The notes under the pieces: model-generated
Database searches by the model: none
Told to the model about the DNA's origin: nothing
Seen by the model: the letters and a program-made list of their open reading frames with translations, nothing else
From: Actinopolyspora halophila DSM 43834
Lineage (GTDB): Bacteria > Actinomycetota > Actinomycetes > Mycobacteriales > Pseudonocardiaceae
Length of the DNA: 64,000 nt
Direction of reading: 5' to 3'
Assembly (NCBI RefSeq): GCF_000371785.1
Contig: NZ_AQUI01000002.1
Location: forward strand, 3,637,276-3,701,275
Translations under genes and position numbers: made by a program
Shown: piece by piece, positions 52,730 through 62,524 of the stretch
Layout of the letters: each line of letters starts with the position of its first letter
Numbering within the stretch: position 1 is the stretch's first letter

Positions 52730-53154
52730 GGCCCCACCCGCTCGTGGTGTTCATCCGGTTGTGCGGAGTCACCGGGTTCGGTGTGTTCCTCGGCCTGGCC
52801 ATCGCGGGTTTGGTCGGGATCATCACCGGTCGCGCGTTCACCGACGGCACCGCCTGGCTGGCCGGGGTTCCCGTGCTCGCTGCCCTCGGGACGGCTGTCG
52901 GAGCCACCACGGCATGGTTGACCCGCCGCTGGTTCTTCTCCTCGATGCCGCGCCGTTGGTTGCTCTTCGCCTCTTCCGGTCTGCTCGTCCTACCGCTGGC
53001 GACCGCTGTCGGCCAAGGAGAGGTGGTCAGCGCAGTAACCTTTCCGAGCACGGCTCTCGGCAGCATCACAACCACGATCCTGTGGCGGCGCGGCTGCCGC
53101 CGAAAAGTCGCCCTGGCCCAAGCGTCCCCACACCAACGCCTCGACCGACGGTAA
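52726..53154 (+). CDS. Small integral membrane protein
   Basis: 142 aa with about four transmembrane segments (VFLGLAIAGLVGIITG, AGVPVLAALGTAVGATTAWL, RWLLFASSGLLVLPLATAVG, STALGSITTTILW) and a basic C terminus. ATGA coupling to the upstream short ORF. No family recognised; could be a transfer or entry-exclusion accessory (guess). Confidence 0.55.
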   Translation: MRPHPLVVFIRLCGVTGFGVFLGLAIAGLVGIITGRAFTDGTAWLAGVPVLAALGTAVGATTAWLTRRWFFSSMPRRWLLFASSGLLVLPLATAVGQGEVVSAVTFPSTALGSITTTILWRRGCRRKVALAQASPHQRLDRR

Positions 53155-53233
53155 GCATCTGGGCCTCAAGGCCTCAACGATCCGGGGATTCCGGCAGTGA
53201 GCCGAGCCGGAGCAGCGCGAACGCGTCGAACAG

Positions 53234-53845
53234 TCACTCGCCCTGTGCCTCGTTATGCGCGGTAGGAGCTGGGACGAGGTCCGCCTGCGCGCGGTGCTGC
53301 TGACCAGCGTCCTCGGTCGGATCAGCCCGTTCCCCTGCCCCGTTGGCTGAGATCTCGTGGTCAGCCGTGGTCTCCAGCCGGGGCTCCGCCCTTTCCCTCT
53401 CATCGTGATCGGACGGCGGATCGGTGTCCGTACCCGCGGAGAGGGCCTCCCGTCCGGAGGCGATCAGCCGCCGGGCTTGCTTCTCCGAGTCCAGCTCGAG
53501 CAGCTCGGCCACCTGCTCCACCGTGCGGCCGCCGCCCTCGTGGAGAGCCAGGGCCGCCTGGGCCTGCTTGGTGTACTCGCCGACGACTTTCTCCTCGGAG
53601 TCGGCACGCAGTTTGTCGATCTTGCGCTGGTAGACCGCGACCTTGTCCTCGCACCGAGCCTGCTCTGTCGCGATCGCCTCACCGGCTTCGACGAACTGGC
53701 GCAGCGCGGTTTCCACCCGTTGTTCCCGCGCGCGCTGCTCGGCGAGTTGCTCCGCGTTGCGCTGCCGCGCCCGCGCCAGCTGCTGACTGACCCTAGTGGA
53801 GCGCCGACGACGAGTGCTGCCTGTTCCGGCGGTGGGCTCACTCAT
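53234..53845 (-). CDS. Coiled-coil protein with C-terminal HTH-like segment
   Basis: 203 aa. Arg-rich start (TGSTRRRRSTRVSQQLARAR), a long coiled coil (NAEQLAEQRAREQRVETAL ... CEDKVAVYQRKIDKLRADSE), then GRTVEQVAELLELDSEKQAR, which looks like an HTH. Start ATG 53845 follows GGGAGAGG; the frame open to 53995 is not needed. Only minus-strand gene in the array, facing away from the 54.4 kb dyad; may be a DNA-binding accessory factor. Confidence 0.6.
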   Translation of the reverse strand: MSEPTAGTGSTRRRRSTRVSQQLARARQRNAEQLAEQRAREQRVETALRQFVEAGEAIATEQARCEDKVAVYQRKIDKLRADSEEKVVGEYTKQAQAALALHEGGGRTVEQVAELLELDSEKQARRLIASGREALSAGTDTDPPSDHDERERAEPRLETTADHEISANGAGERADPTEDAGQQHRAQADLVPAPTAHNEAQGE

Positions 53846-54719
53846 GACCTCTCCCTCCCGACGGTACGACGTCAGCGACAGGCTAGTCAGCACCACAAGT
53901 AAGGTCGCCCGTCTCGAGGGAGGCTGCTGCTGATTCGACGGGCCTTCCGCCAAGGAGGGCACACAGTCAGGGCGTGCCCGGCCGAAGCCGGACACGCCCC
54001 CTGCGTCGCCGCGGAAGCCCCGCAGGGCTTACCACCGCATGGATGGCTCCGCCAAGACCGCGTCGACACCACGCCCGGCGTCGCGTAAGGCCCGTTAGTG
54101 CCTGTGCCGCCGGACGCATGATCCAGCATAGCCTCCGGTGCCGACACCCAGTGATCCTGGCCGGACAGCCCTGCCAGCTTCTCCCACCCATGTCCCGCGT
54201 GGCCGTTGCCGTCCGGATCGGTGAACGAGCGGGTGTGCCGACCGCCAGAGGCGTGACCAGGTGCCGGGTCGCCCTGACAGCCACGGGACTGCCCGCTCTC
54301 TCCCCGGCCCTTCGCGGCCGCGATTGTCGTGGCGCGCGGGAACGTCGTGTCAAGGACACCCACAATTTTTTCCCGTTTCGATGACATGCACACATTCCGC
54401 ACACCTCGGAAAAAATCGCGGGACCCGACCTTGACACGACAACCCCGCGCGACGAGAAAGGCCTGTGCGAAGGGCCGGGGAGGGAACGGTCAGACACAAC
54501 TATTCTCATTATTGATTTTCATGGATAGACCCCTTCACATTCGCCAAACATGCAGCGCACGAACCTATTACGCCAATTCGAGACCATGCAAAAACAACAC
54601 AATACACCCCTCGCAAATGTTGCCATTGCTCACAAATTAAGCTAGAATTGAAATTGCGATGAAGCTGGGAACCGCCAAGCCCGGCGAACGCGTAAAACCG
54701 TTAGCGAAGGATTTTTCTC
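53846..54719. other. 874-bp non-coding region with AT-rich segment
   Basis: No believable gene in either strand. 54485-54660 is conspicuously AT-rich for this genome (e.g. ATTCTCATTATTGATTTTC) and follows a large dyad (54344-54440). Placement between a divergent coiled-coil gene and the transfer operon suits an origin (oriV or oriT) plus promoters. Confidence 0.5.
54344..54440. repeat. 97-bp nested dyad, candidate origin or control site
   Basis: Outer arms GTCGTGTCAAGG (54344-54355) and CCTTGACACGAC (54429-54440) are perfect; inner arms ATTTTTTCC (54365-54373) and GGAAAAAAT (54408-54416) are perfect and share the axis near 54391. Outside them, GCGCGCGGGAAC and the complement of AACCCCGCGCG extend the symmetry imperfectly. 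Confidence 0.7.
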
Positions 54720-55715
54720 ATGTCGCAGTCCGGCACGATTTCCGAATCCGTTTCCGCCGTGGCCGCTCTGTTGCGTGCGGGCAACGTGCGCGATGCGCGC
54801 CACCAATGGCGCGAGACGCTGACCGAGGCCGACCCGCGCGAATGCGCAGTGTTGGCCGAATGCGGCCGCATCCTCGCCCAGTACCCGCGCACCGCCCCCG
54901 CTCAGTTGCGCGAACTGTGGAAACGCAGCGACGAGCACGCCCGCGCCGTGATCGAAGCATGCGCACCCGCACCGGACGAGCACCGCCAGCGTCCCGAAGC
55001 CGAATCCGACCGCACGCCCCGGTGGAATCGGCACAACCGCTACCAGGCCCCGCGCGACCATCGCGAAACGGTCGACCCCGAAGCGCGGCGTTCCCGCTCC
55101 GAACGCCGCGCCCGCGCCCGCCGCGTAGCGCGCGAGGAATCCGCCACCGTGCACGACTACCTGGACACCCGCGCCGGAACCAACGACGCCCCCGACCGGG
55201 GCAGCCAGCCCGACGGCTACGCCGTCGATCACGACGAGTTGGCCGTCTACCCCGACGCACGCGACAAGGAACGCCGCGACCCCCGCGCCACGCCCGCCCG
55301 CGAAGGCGAGCGCTGTATTGCGCTCGCCTGCAACCTGGTCACGAGCCACGCCGACGCGCGCCAAGGAGATGGACTGTGCGAGGAGTGCCGAGAAGTCGGA
55401 CGCCCAGGACTAACCGCACCGACAGTGACAGCACGGTGTGCCTATATCGCCGAGTACTACCCCTACCCCACGAAACACTTGCGGGAACTGTGGCAGCACA
55501 GCACGCAGAGCGACCGTGACGCGATCACCCGGTGGGTAGCCGAGAACATGCCCACCGAACACGCCAACTCGCACGAGCTCAGCCCGTGCGAGCACTGCGG
55601 CAGCTACCGCAGCCCGCGCGATACCGCCCACGTCAACGCCGACGACGGAGCGTGTCGACGCTGCCGCGCCGACGCTGCAGCCACCCCGCAACCCACCGCC
55701 GCTGTGAGCGCCTAA
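54720..55715 (+). CDS. Hypothetical relaxase-operon protein with internal duplication and zinc-type Cys clusters
   Basis: 331 aa. Two related blocks: RILAQYPRTAPAQLRELWKR (~48-67) and YIAEYYPYPTKHLRELWQHS (~240-259), each followed by a D/A-I-x-x-W/A helix. Middle is Arg/Glu-rich and disordered. Cysteines: CIALACNL, LCEECRE, CEHCGSYR, CRRCRAD, enough for two zinc sites. ATG 54720 shortly precedes the relaxase gene in the same direction; may assist oriT processing (inference). Confidence 0.65.
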   Translation: MSQSGTISESVSAVAALLRAGNVRDARHQWRETLTEADPRECAVLAECGRILAQYPRTAPAQLRELWKRSDEHARAVIEACAPAPDEHRQRPEAESDRTPRWNRHNRYQAPRDHRETVDPEARRSRSERRARARRVAREESATVHDYLDTRAGTNDAPDRGSQPDGYAVDHDELAVYPDARDKERRDPRATPAREGERCIALACNLVTSHADARQGDGLCEECREVGRPGLTAPTVTARCAYIAEYYPYPTKHLRELWQHSTQSDRDAITRWVAENMPTEHANSHELSPCEHCGSYRSPRDTAHVNADDGACRRCRADAAATPQPTAAVSA

Positions 55716-55973
55716 CCACCCGCGCCCGCCGCGCCGAGGTCCCCCGGTCACCGACCGGGGGACCCTTTGCTGTTCACGCCGCGCCCGTTCGCACACCAGC
55801 CGCACCCCTGCGCCGCCGTCCCGACCACGCCGCACCCGTTCGCACACCCCTCCCCTGGGACAGCACCTCTTGCATTTCCCCAACCTCCGGTTCTGAATCG
55901 CATCAGATGCACCGGGGAAGCCCTTCGCGAGCACCTACCTTGAAGAAGGCAACTGGCACGGACATGTCGTCTG

Positions 55974-58900
55974 GTGGGGTACGTCGTGATCGCGGTGCGC
56001 AAGCTCTCGCCCAGCGGGCACGAGTACCTCACCGGCAGCGTCGCGTGCGGCGATCGCGACCTCGAACCCGGCGAAGCGTTGTTCGACTACTACACCGCCC
56101 ACGGGTACCCCGCCGGTGAGTGGTTCGGTTCCGGAGCGGTCGCGTTGGGTGTCTCGGGCGAGGTGACCGCGGCGCAGATGAACGCGTTGTTCGGCGAGGG
56201 ACGACATCCGGATGCCGATCGCATCGAGGCGGAGAGGATCGCCGAAGGTGCGTCGAAGGACGACGCGCTGGCCGAAACCAAGTTGGGCTACCGATTCCGG
56301 CAGCACAGTGGTGCCGACGAACTGCGTCGTAAAGTCGCCGAGGCCTACAAAGCGTACAACCGAGAGCACGGCCGTCCGGTCGACGCGGCGATCGACCAGG
56401 AGACTCGCACGCGGATCCGACAGGGCGTGCAGAAGCAGGCCTACGCTGAGGCACACGACGGCCAACATCCCGACGACGCCGAGCTGCACCGGTGGTTGGC
56501 CGAGCAGAAGCGGGAGCAGAAAGACGCCACAGCCGGATACGAGCTCGTGTTCGCCCCACCGAAGTCGGTCAGCGTGGTCTGGGCACTGTCCGATGACAAC
56601 ACCCGCGAGCTGATCGCCGAACTGCACCGCCAAGCGGTGCGCGACACGCTGAGCTGGTTCGAGAACAACGCCGCATTCACCCGCAAAGGTGACGGTGGCT
56701 ATGCCCAGTACGACTCCCGGGGTATCACCGCCGCGCTGTTCGAGCACTGGGATTCGCGTGCCGGGGATCCGCATCTGCACACCCACGTACCGATCAGCGC
56801 CAAAGTGCAGGGCCCGGACGGGAAGTGGACCAGCTTGGACGGGCGCACGGTGCTGGCCGCGTCGGTGACCACCTCGGAGCACTACAACTCGCGGTTGCGG
56901 GACCTGTTCCGCGAACACGGGGCGAGTTGGAGTGAACGTCCCCAGGGCGGGATCGATCTGAAACGCCCGGTGTGGGAGCTCGACGGTGTCCCCGATGACC
57001 TGCTGGCCGGGTTTTCCCACCGCGCCTCCGCCGTCGAGGCCGAACGCGCGGCTCGTATCGTCGAATTCCGCCGCGAGCATGGCCGTGAACCCGGTCCGAA
57101 GGACATGCTGGAGATCAGCCGGCGCGCGCAGTACGGCACTCGTGAGGCCAAGCAAGTGCCCCGCTCATTGAGCGAACACGTGCAGCGTTGGCGCGTACAG
57201 GCCGAGGAGATGGTCGAAGAGAGCACGTTGGGCGCGGCGCTGAGCCGGCGAGTGTTCCCCGGCGGTGGTGAGCATGTTGCCGAGGTCGATGTCTCCGAGC
57301 TGGCCGCGCGCACGCTGGCAACGGTCTCCGACCACTACTCGCACTTCAACACGTGGAACATCGAGGCCGAGGTGCACCGGCAGACAGCGCATCTGCGGGT
57401 GGAAGACGGCAGCCGCGAGCAGCTCGTGGACAGGGTGGTCGAGGCGGTCCTGGCGGATCCCGACACGGTCTCGCTGCAACCTCCGCCCGCGGTCGAGGAA
57501 CCGTCCGAGCTGCGCCGGGCCAGCGGCGAGAGCGTGTTCGTCGAGCACAACGCGCAGCGGTACACCACCCACCGCACGCTGCGCGAGGAGTCGGCTTTGG
57601 CCGCGTGGGGACGGCGGCGTGACGGGGTGCGCATCAGCGACGAGACGGTGCAACGTGCGCTCGGCCGCGCGCGGCTCAATGCCGGGCAGCAGCGCGCCGT
57701 GAGCGGGTTCGCCACCTCCGGGCGTCGAGTGCAGCTGCTGCATGCCCCGGCCGGTGCGGGCAAAACCACCGCCATGCGGGTCTTCGCCGACGCGTGGCGC
57801 GCCGAGGCCGGCGAGGTTTACGCGTTCGGCCCGTCCGCCCGAGCGGCCCAGGAACTGGGACGGTCCCTGCAGGCACGCCCGCACACGTTGCATCAGGTCA
57901 CCACGGCGATGCGGCTCGCCACGGCCGACAAGGTGTTCCCGTTCGCCCGTGGCGACGTGCTCGTCATCGACGAGGCCGCCATGGCCGGTACGCACACGCT
58001 GCACGACGTGGTGCGCCACGCCCTCAACCGTGGTGCCGACGTGCGGCTGGTCGGTGACGACAAGCAGCTCGCGGCCGTCGAGGCCGGTGGGGCGGTGCGC
58101 TGGTTCGCCCACACCAACGGGGCGCTGCACCTGCGCGAGGTCGTGCGTTTCGCCGACCAGCAGCAGGCGGCGGCCTCGTTGAAGCTGCACTCCGGAGATC
58201 CGTCCGGGTTGGACTACTACTTCGAGCAGGGCTGGGTGCGGGAAGGGAGCCGGGAGACGATGCGCGAGGCCGCCCATCGCGCTTGGCGCGGCGACCTCGA
58301 CGTCGGACGCCCGTCGCTGCTGATCGTGCCCGCCAACGAGGACGTCGTCGCGTTGAACCGCCAGGCTCGTGAACTACGTCTGCAGCGCGGCGACGTCGAT
58401 GGAGATCGCGCGGTGCGGCTGCACGACGGAACCGCGGCCGGCAAGGGCGACCTGGTGGTCACTCGCCGCAACGATCGACTGAAAACCCTGTTCGGCGGCA
58501 AGGACTTCGTCAAGAACGGTGACACGTGGCAGGTGCAGACCGTGCGGCGCAGCGGGGCGCTCAAGGTCCGCCACCAAGCCAGTGGCGGCAGCATCGTGCT
58601 GCCGACCGACTACGTCGCCGAAAACGTCGAACTGGCCTACGCGACCACCGTGAACCGCAGTCAGGGCATGTCGGTCACCGGCGGTTCGTCACACAGTCTC
58701 GTCCCGCAGGGGCTCTCCCGCGAACAGCTCTACGCCCAGAGCACCCGGGCCGAGCACGACAACCGGCTCTACGTCGAAACCGTCCAGCACACCATCGACT
58801 CGCACCGGGAAACACCACCCGAACGCACCGCTCGCGGGGTGCTCGAGGCCGCGCTGCAGCGCTCCTCGGCCGAAACGTCGGCCACCGAGCAGCTCCGCGC

Positions 58901-61085
58901 CTGCTTGGGCAGAGCGGAGTCGTTGCGCACCCTGGTCGGGCATCACGACTACGTGGCCCACCTCGGTGCCGAGGAGCGTATCGAGTCCGTGCTGACCGAG
59001 CACGTCCCTCGACTGCTGGACCTGCCGGCCGCGCCGGCGTTGCGACAAACCGTGCGCACCGCCGAAGACTTCGGCTGGCAGGTCGAACATCTCGTTCCCT
59101 CCGCCCTGGCCCGAAGCTCGCTGGACGGTGCCGACGATCCCGCTGCGATGCTGCAGTGGCACCTCGAACAGCGTCTGCTGAACGAGCAGCCACCACCGCG
59201 CAGCGCTGATCCCACGATGGCTCAAATCAACCGGTGGCGCGGAATCGTCGAAGTGCACGCTGCGAACGCCGACGTCGAAGAACCCTCGTGGATGCCGGTG
59301 TGGCGCCGCGCGGCCGCGGCCACCGCGGACGGACTCGACGCCGAAGCCGCCCTCGACACCACGGCTGTGCAACTCTCCCGGCGCCCCAGCAACGATCCCG
59401 TACCCGCCTGCGACTACGCGGCCGACGTACTCGCCGCGGCGCTGGACGAACAACGCGCCGACGGAGCCGGATGGCAACCCGCACTGCCGTGGATGGCCCG
59501 GCCCGACTTCACCGGTCTCAGCCGGGAGGTGACCGACTACGCGCGTCAGCTCAACACCGCCGTCGAACACCGTCACCACGAACTGCGCGAGCACGTCATC
59601 GCCGATCCGCCACGCTGGACCACCGCACTCGGGCCGCGCCCGCAGGACCCGGCTGCCGCCGAAGACTGGGACCACCTGGTCGGGCTGGCCGCGGCCTACC
59701 GCGAGACCTACGGCATCACCACCGACGACCCCGCCCACCCGCTGGGCGAGCAGCCCGGTAGTCAGGGGTTGCGCGCCCACGCTTGGCACGAGCTCATCAA
59801 CCAGTGGAACCCTGCCGAACTCCGCTCCGCTGTCGAACTCGGGGGTGACAGCACCACCGAGCTCGACCCGGTGGAGCGGATCCGCGCCGAATTCGACGCC
59901 GACGAGTTGTCCATCGCCGTCGCGGGCACCGACACCGCCGACACGGCACTTCGCACCGAGGACTCGCTGGCGGTGCTGACCGAGCGCCACCAGCGACTCA
60001 CCGACACATTGTTCGACACCGCCACGCAGCACGCCCTGGTCGAACACGCTCCCGCGACCCTGGATCAACCCGCCGAACCCGCGCTGCGGACCGTGCTGCG
60101 CCGCGCCCAACGCGACGGGTGGGACGCCGAGCGACTCGTCGACACGACCGCGGCCCAAGGAGACCTCGACGCGGTCGCCGATCCGGCCGCTGTGCTGGCA
60201 CGCCGCATCGAGTCCCACATCGCCGACCGTCATCCCCCGGCCCGCGTGACCGAACCCGACGAGGAGCAGATCCGGCGGTGGCAGATCCTGACCACCTACG
60301 CAGCCCCCGATCTGACGGTCACCGACCCAGCCTGGCAGCTGGTGTGGCGCCACGCCGCCGCAGGAGCCGCCGACGGGCTCGACGCCGACGCAGCCGTCTC
60401 CACCGCCGCCGAACAACTGACCTACCGAGCCGACGACGACCCCACCGAGGCACACCGCTACGCCGCCCAGCTCGTGGTCGACCAGCTGGACGAGCAACGC
60501 GAGCAGAACACCGCCGACGTACCGGTGCTGTCCTGGTTGACCACTCCGCACTACACCGTGCGCGCCGCCGATCCCGAACTCGCCGACCAGCTCGAGCAGG
60601 TCACCGAGGCCGCACACGCCCGCCTGGCCGAACTGTGCGAGCAGGTCTCGGCCGAACCTCCTGACTGGACCTCCGGCCTGGGGCCGCGGCCCGAGGAGCC
60701 GGTCACCGCCGAGCACTGGGACGAGCTCGCGGGCCTGGTCGCCGCCTACCGCGAGACCTACAACATACGCAGCACCGACCCCGACACGCCGCTGGGTCCG
60801 GACCCCAGCGGGCAGAGCGCCAAGGCCGAAGCCTGGCGAGTCATCACCGACGCGTGGAGGCAGCCCATGACCACTCCGAACGACAGCGACCACCACGACG
60901 ACACGCTCGCCCGCCTCGAAGCCCTGCGCGAAGCCGTGCTCGACCACAGCGAAGGCTCCCACGACGAGCAGCTCAAGTGGCGTGCCGATGACCGCGACGA
61001 CGAAAGCTCCGACGAGCACTACCGCTATGACGACGATGAGAGACTCGACCAGGACAACGACCTGCAGTCCGGTCTGGGGCTTTAA
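55974..61085 (+). CDS. MobF/TrwC-type conjugative relaxase-helicase (TraA-like)
   Basis: 1703 aa. TrwC relaxase domain (~1-350): start VIAVRKLSPSGHEYL, catalytic tyrosines in the N-terminal part (EYL, FDYYTAHGY), histidine triad AGDPHLHTHVPIS (~266). RecD/TraI-like helicase: Walker A HAPAGAGKTTAMRVFADAW (~592), Walker B VLVIDEAAMAG (~664), VGDDKQL, and YATTVNRSQGMSV. The C-terminal ~650 residues hold a tandem repeat (~990-1256 and ~1339-1608), ending in an acidic tail. GTG 55974 or GTG 55986 may be the start. Nicks oriT and unwinds the transferred strand. Confidence 0.92.
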   Translation: MGYVVIAVRKLSPSGHEYLTGSVACGDRDLEPGEALFDYYTAHGYPAGEWFGSGAVALGVSGEVTAAQMNALFGEGRHPDADRIEAERIAEGASKDDALAETKLGYRFRQHSGADELRRKVAEAYKAYNREHGRPVDAAIDQETRTRIRQGVQKQAYAEAHDGQHPDDAELHRWLAEQKREQKDATAGYELVFAPPKSVSVVWALSDDNTRELIAELHRQAVRDTLSWFENNAAFTRKGDGGYAQYDSRGITAALFEHWDSRAGDPHLHTHVPISAKVQGPDGKWTSLDGRTVLAASVTTSEHYNSRLRDLFREHGASWSERPQGGIDLKRPVWELDGVPDDLLAGFSHRASAVEAERAARIVEFRREHGREPGPKDMLEISRRAQYGTREAKQVPRSLSEHVQRWRVQAEEMVEESTLGAALSRRVFPGGGEHVAEVDVSELAARTLATVSDHYSHFNTWNIEAEVHRQTAHLRVEDGSREQLVDRVVEAVLADPDTVSLQPPPAVEEPSELRRASGESVFVEHNAQRYTTHRTLREESALAAWGRRRDGVRISDETVQRALGRARLNAGQQRAVSGFATSGRRVQLLHAPAGAGKTTAMRVFADAWRAEAGEVYAFGPSARAAQELGRSLQARPHTLHQVTTAMRLATADKVFPFARGDVLVIDEAAMAGTHTLHDVVRHALNRGADVRLVGDDKQLAAVEAGGAVRWFAHTNGALHLREVVRFADQQQAAASLKLHSGDPSGLDYYFEQGWVREGSRETMREAAHRAWRGDLDVGRPSLLIVPANEDVVALNRQARELRLQRGDVDGDRAVRLHDGTAAGKGDLVVTRRNDRLKTLFGGKDFVKNGDTWQVQTVRRSGALKVRHQASGGSIVLPTDYVAENVELAYATTVNRSQGMSVTGGSSHSLVPQGLSREQLYAQSTRAEHDNRLYVETVQHTIDSHRETPPERTARGVLEAALQRSSAETSATEQLRACLGRAESLRTLVGHHDYVAHLGAEERIESVLTEHVPRLLDLPAAPALRQTVRTAEDFGWQVEHLVPSALARSSLDGADDPAAMLQWHLEQRLLNEQPPPRSADPTMAQINRWRGIVEVHAANADVEEPSWMPVWRRAAAATADGLDAEAALDTTAVQLSRRPSNDPVPACDYAADVLAAALDEQRADGAGWQPALPWMARPDFTGLSREVTDYARQLNTAVEHRHHELREHVIADPPRWTTALGPRPQDPAAAEDWDHLVGLAAAYRETYGITTDDPAHPLGEQPGSQGLRAHAWHELINQWNPAELRSAVELGGDSTTELDPVERIRAEFDADELSIAVAGTDTADTALRTEDSLAVLTERHQRLTDTLFDTATQHALVEHAPATLDQPAEPALRTVLRRAQRDGWDAERLVDTTAAQGDLDAVADPAAVLARRIESHIADRHPPARVTEPDEEQIRRWQILTTYAAPDLTVTDPAWQLVWRHAAAGAADGLDADAAVSTAAEQLTYRADDDPTEAHRYAAQLVVDQLDEQREQNTADVPVLSWLTTPHYTVRAADPELADQLEQVTEAAHARLAELCEQVSAEPPDWTSGLGPRPEEPVTAEHWDELAGLVAAYRETYNIRSTDPDTPLGPDPSGQSAKAEAWRVITDAWRQPMTTPNDSDHHDDTLARLEALREAVLDHSEGSHDEQLKWRADDRDDESSDEHYRYDDDERLDQDNDLQSGLGL

Positions 61086-61227
61086 GCCACCGCAGCGATC
61101 AGCGGCCGCCAGGAAGATCCCCCATAGATCTCGCTACCTCAACCGAGGAGAGGATAGCTGAAACGTGTCGGGAACGTACCCAAGCGTTCAACAAAACTCA
61201 AACCGCCGCACTAGAAGAGACAGCTTG

Positions 61228-62138
61228 AGGGGCTGCGCGGTTTTGGGGTGGTTAGGTGGGGCGGTGGATGTGTTGGATGAGGCGGCGGAATGTGATCAGG
61301 CTGCTGGCGAGGTTGAGGTAGACGTGGATGACGGGATGGCGTCGTCGAGGCAGCGTTGTAGACATTGTTCCAGGCGTGGCTGCGTTCGACATGCCAGCGG
61401 GCGCTGACACCCCGTCTGAAACGGGTGGTGGGTCGGTTGATGGATCTGGTCACTCCGTGTGTGGCTAGTTCGCGGCGGGCGCAGGTGGGTGCCGTATCCG
61501 GCCGGAGTCCAGATACACGGTGACCTGCTCGTGCCGGTCGAGGGTGGTGGTGAGTAACCGTGAGTCGGCGCGGTTGACGGTCGACGGCATGGGGCCAGAG
61601 GAGTACCGGCCGCATCGGCCATTATGGAGTGTTTCATGCCCTGTTTGCCCCGGTCGACCGGCGAGGGATGGCACAGTCCCCTTCCGCCGGATGCTTTGGT
61701 CAGACACGTGTCGACAGTGATGTTGGTCAGTGCCAGCCCGACCATGGATCGTAGGCTTCAGTGACCAGGGTATGTAAGCGAGCGAACAGACCATGGGGGA
61801 TCCACTCGTTACGACGGCTGGGCATGATCGTGACCGAGTACGAGGCATCGGCCACGGCCCGGTAGGAACAGCCCAGTCGCATCACCATCAGCAATGTGTC
61901 GAACACGACCCGGTCCAGCACCTGCCTTCGATGATCTCCCAGCTAATGCGCACGATCATAGGTCTGTCGCCGCAGCAACAACAGGCGAACTGGTCAAACA
62001 ACGGATCACTCAACCACGCTGGAACTGCGGGCACGGCACCTACTGATGGCCACGAGACGTTAACACCCCCATGATCACTACCACCGTGCCCGCACCTCAA
62101 GCCCCGGGCCCACACACCCCAAACAGCGCGGCCCGTAA
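61228..62138 (-). mobile_element. Decayed IS5-like insertion sequence
   Basis: Imperfect terminal repeats: GGGGCTGCGCGGTTTTGGGG at 61229 against the complement of 62112-62135 (GGGCCGCGCTGTTTGGGGTG). The minus strand between shows IS5-type transposase pieces in several frames: GLFARLHTLVTEAYDPW, ITVDTCLTKASGG, SPVDRGKQGMKHSIMADA, RWHVERSHAW (the E region). Multiple frameshifts; inactive. Confidence 0.72.
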
Positions 62139-62149
62139 GGCGTTAACTT

Positions 62150-62482
62150 CTACTCCTCAGTGGAGGCTGCATCACGATGGCGAAACTCCAGCAGCGTCAG
62201 CTTGCCATCTCGAACGGTGATTACCCCACGAGTACCTCGCATTCGCGCCCGGGCAAGCAATTCCACCAGTCGATACTGAGCACCATGATCGCGGTCGCGT
62301 TCCCGAAGCTGCCCAACTGCACAGAGGGTGTGCTCAGTGGCACTCATATCCCACCGGTCACCGCGACCTGCACCGTCGGTGCTCGCGGTAGTCACCTTGA
62401 GACGGTCGCTATCCAAACGCACACCCACAACCCAATCCGCTCGGATTAAGGTGTCCTGATCGGTTCGTACCCACAGATCCAT
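62150..62482 (-). CDS. Hypothetical protein
   Basis: 110 aa soluble beta-rich protein: MDLWVRTDQDTLIRADWVVG ... EHTLCAVGQLRERDR ... VITVRDGKLTLLEF. A GATAAT box lies ~8 bp before ATG 62482, suggesting a nearly leaderless transcript. No family recognised; found beside WhiB and GGDEF genes. Confidence 0.6.
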   Translation of the reverse strand: MDLWVRTDQDTLIRADWVVGVRLDSDRLKVTTASTDGAGRGDRWDMSATEHTLCAVGQLRERDRDHGAQYRLVELLARARMRGTRGVITVRDGKLTLLEFRHRDAASTEE

Positions 62483-62524
62483 GCAACGATTATCCCGCGC
62501 ACAACCGACATCCCATAGAGCCGA

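Noticed and set aside
53887-54509. Two minus-strand reading frames upstream of the transfer operon
   Set aside because: Arg/Pro-rich composition, no ribosome site, and they cross the large dyad; typical open shadows in high-GC DNA.
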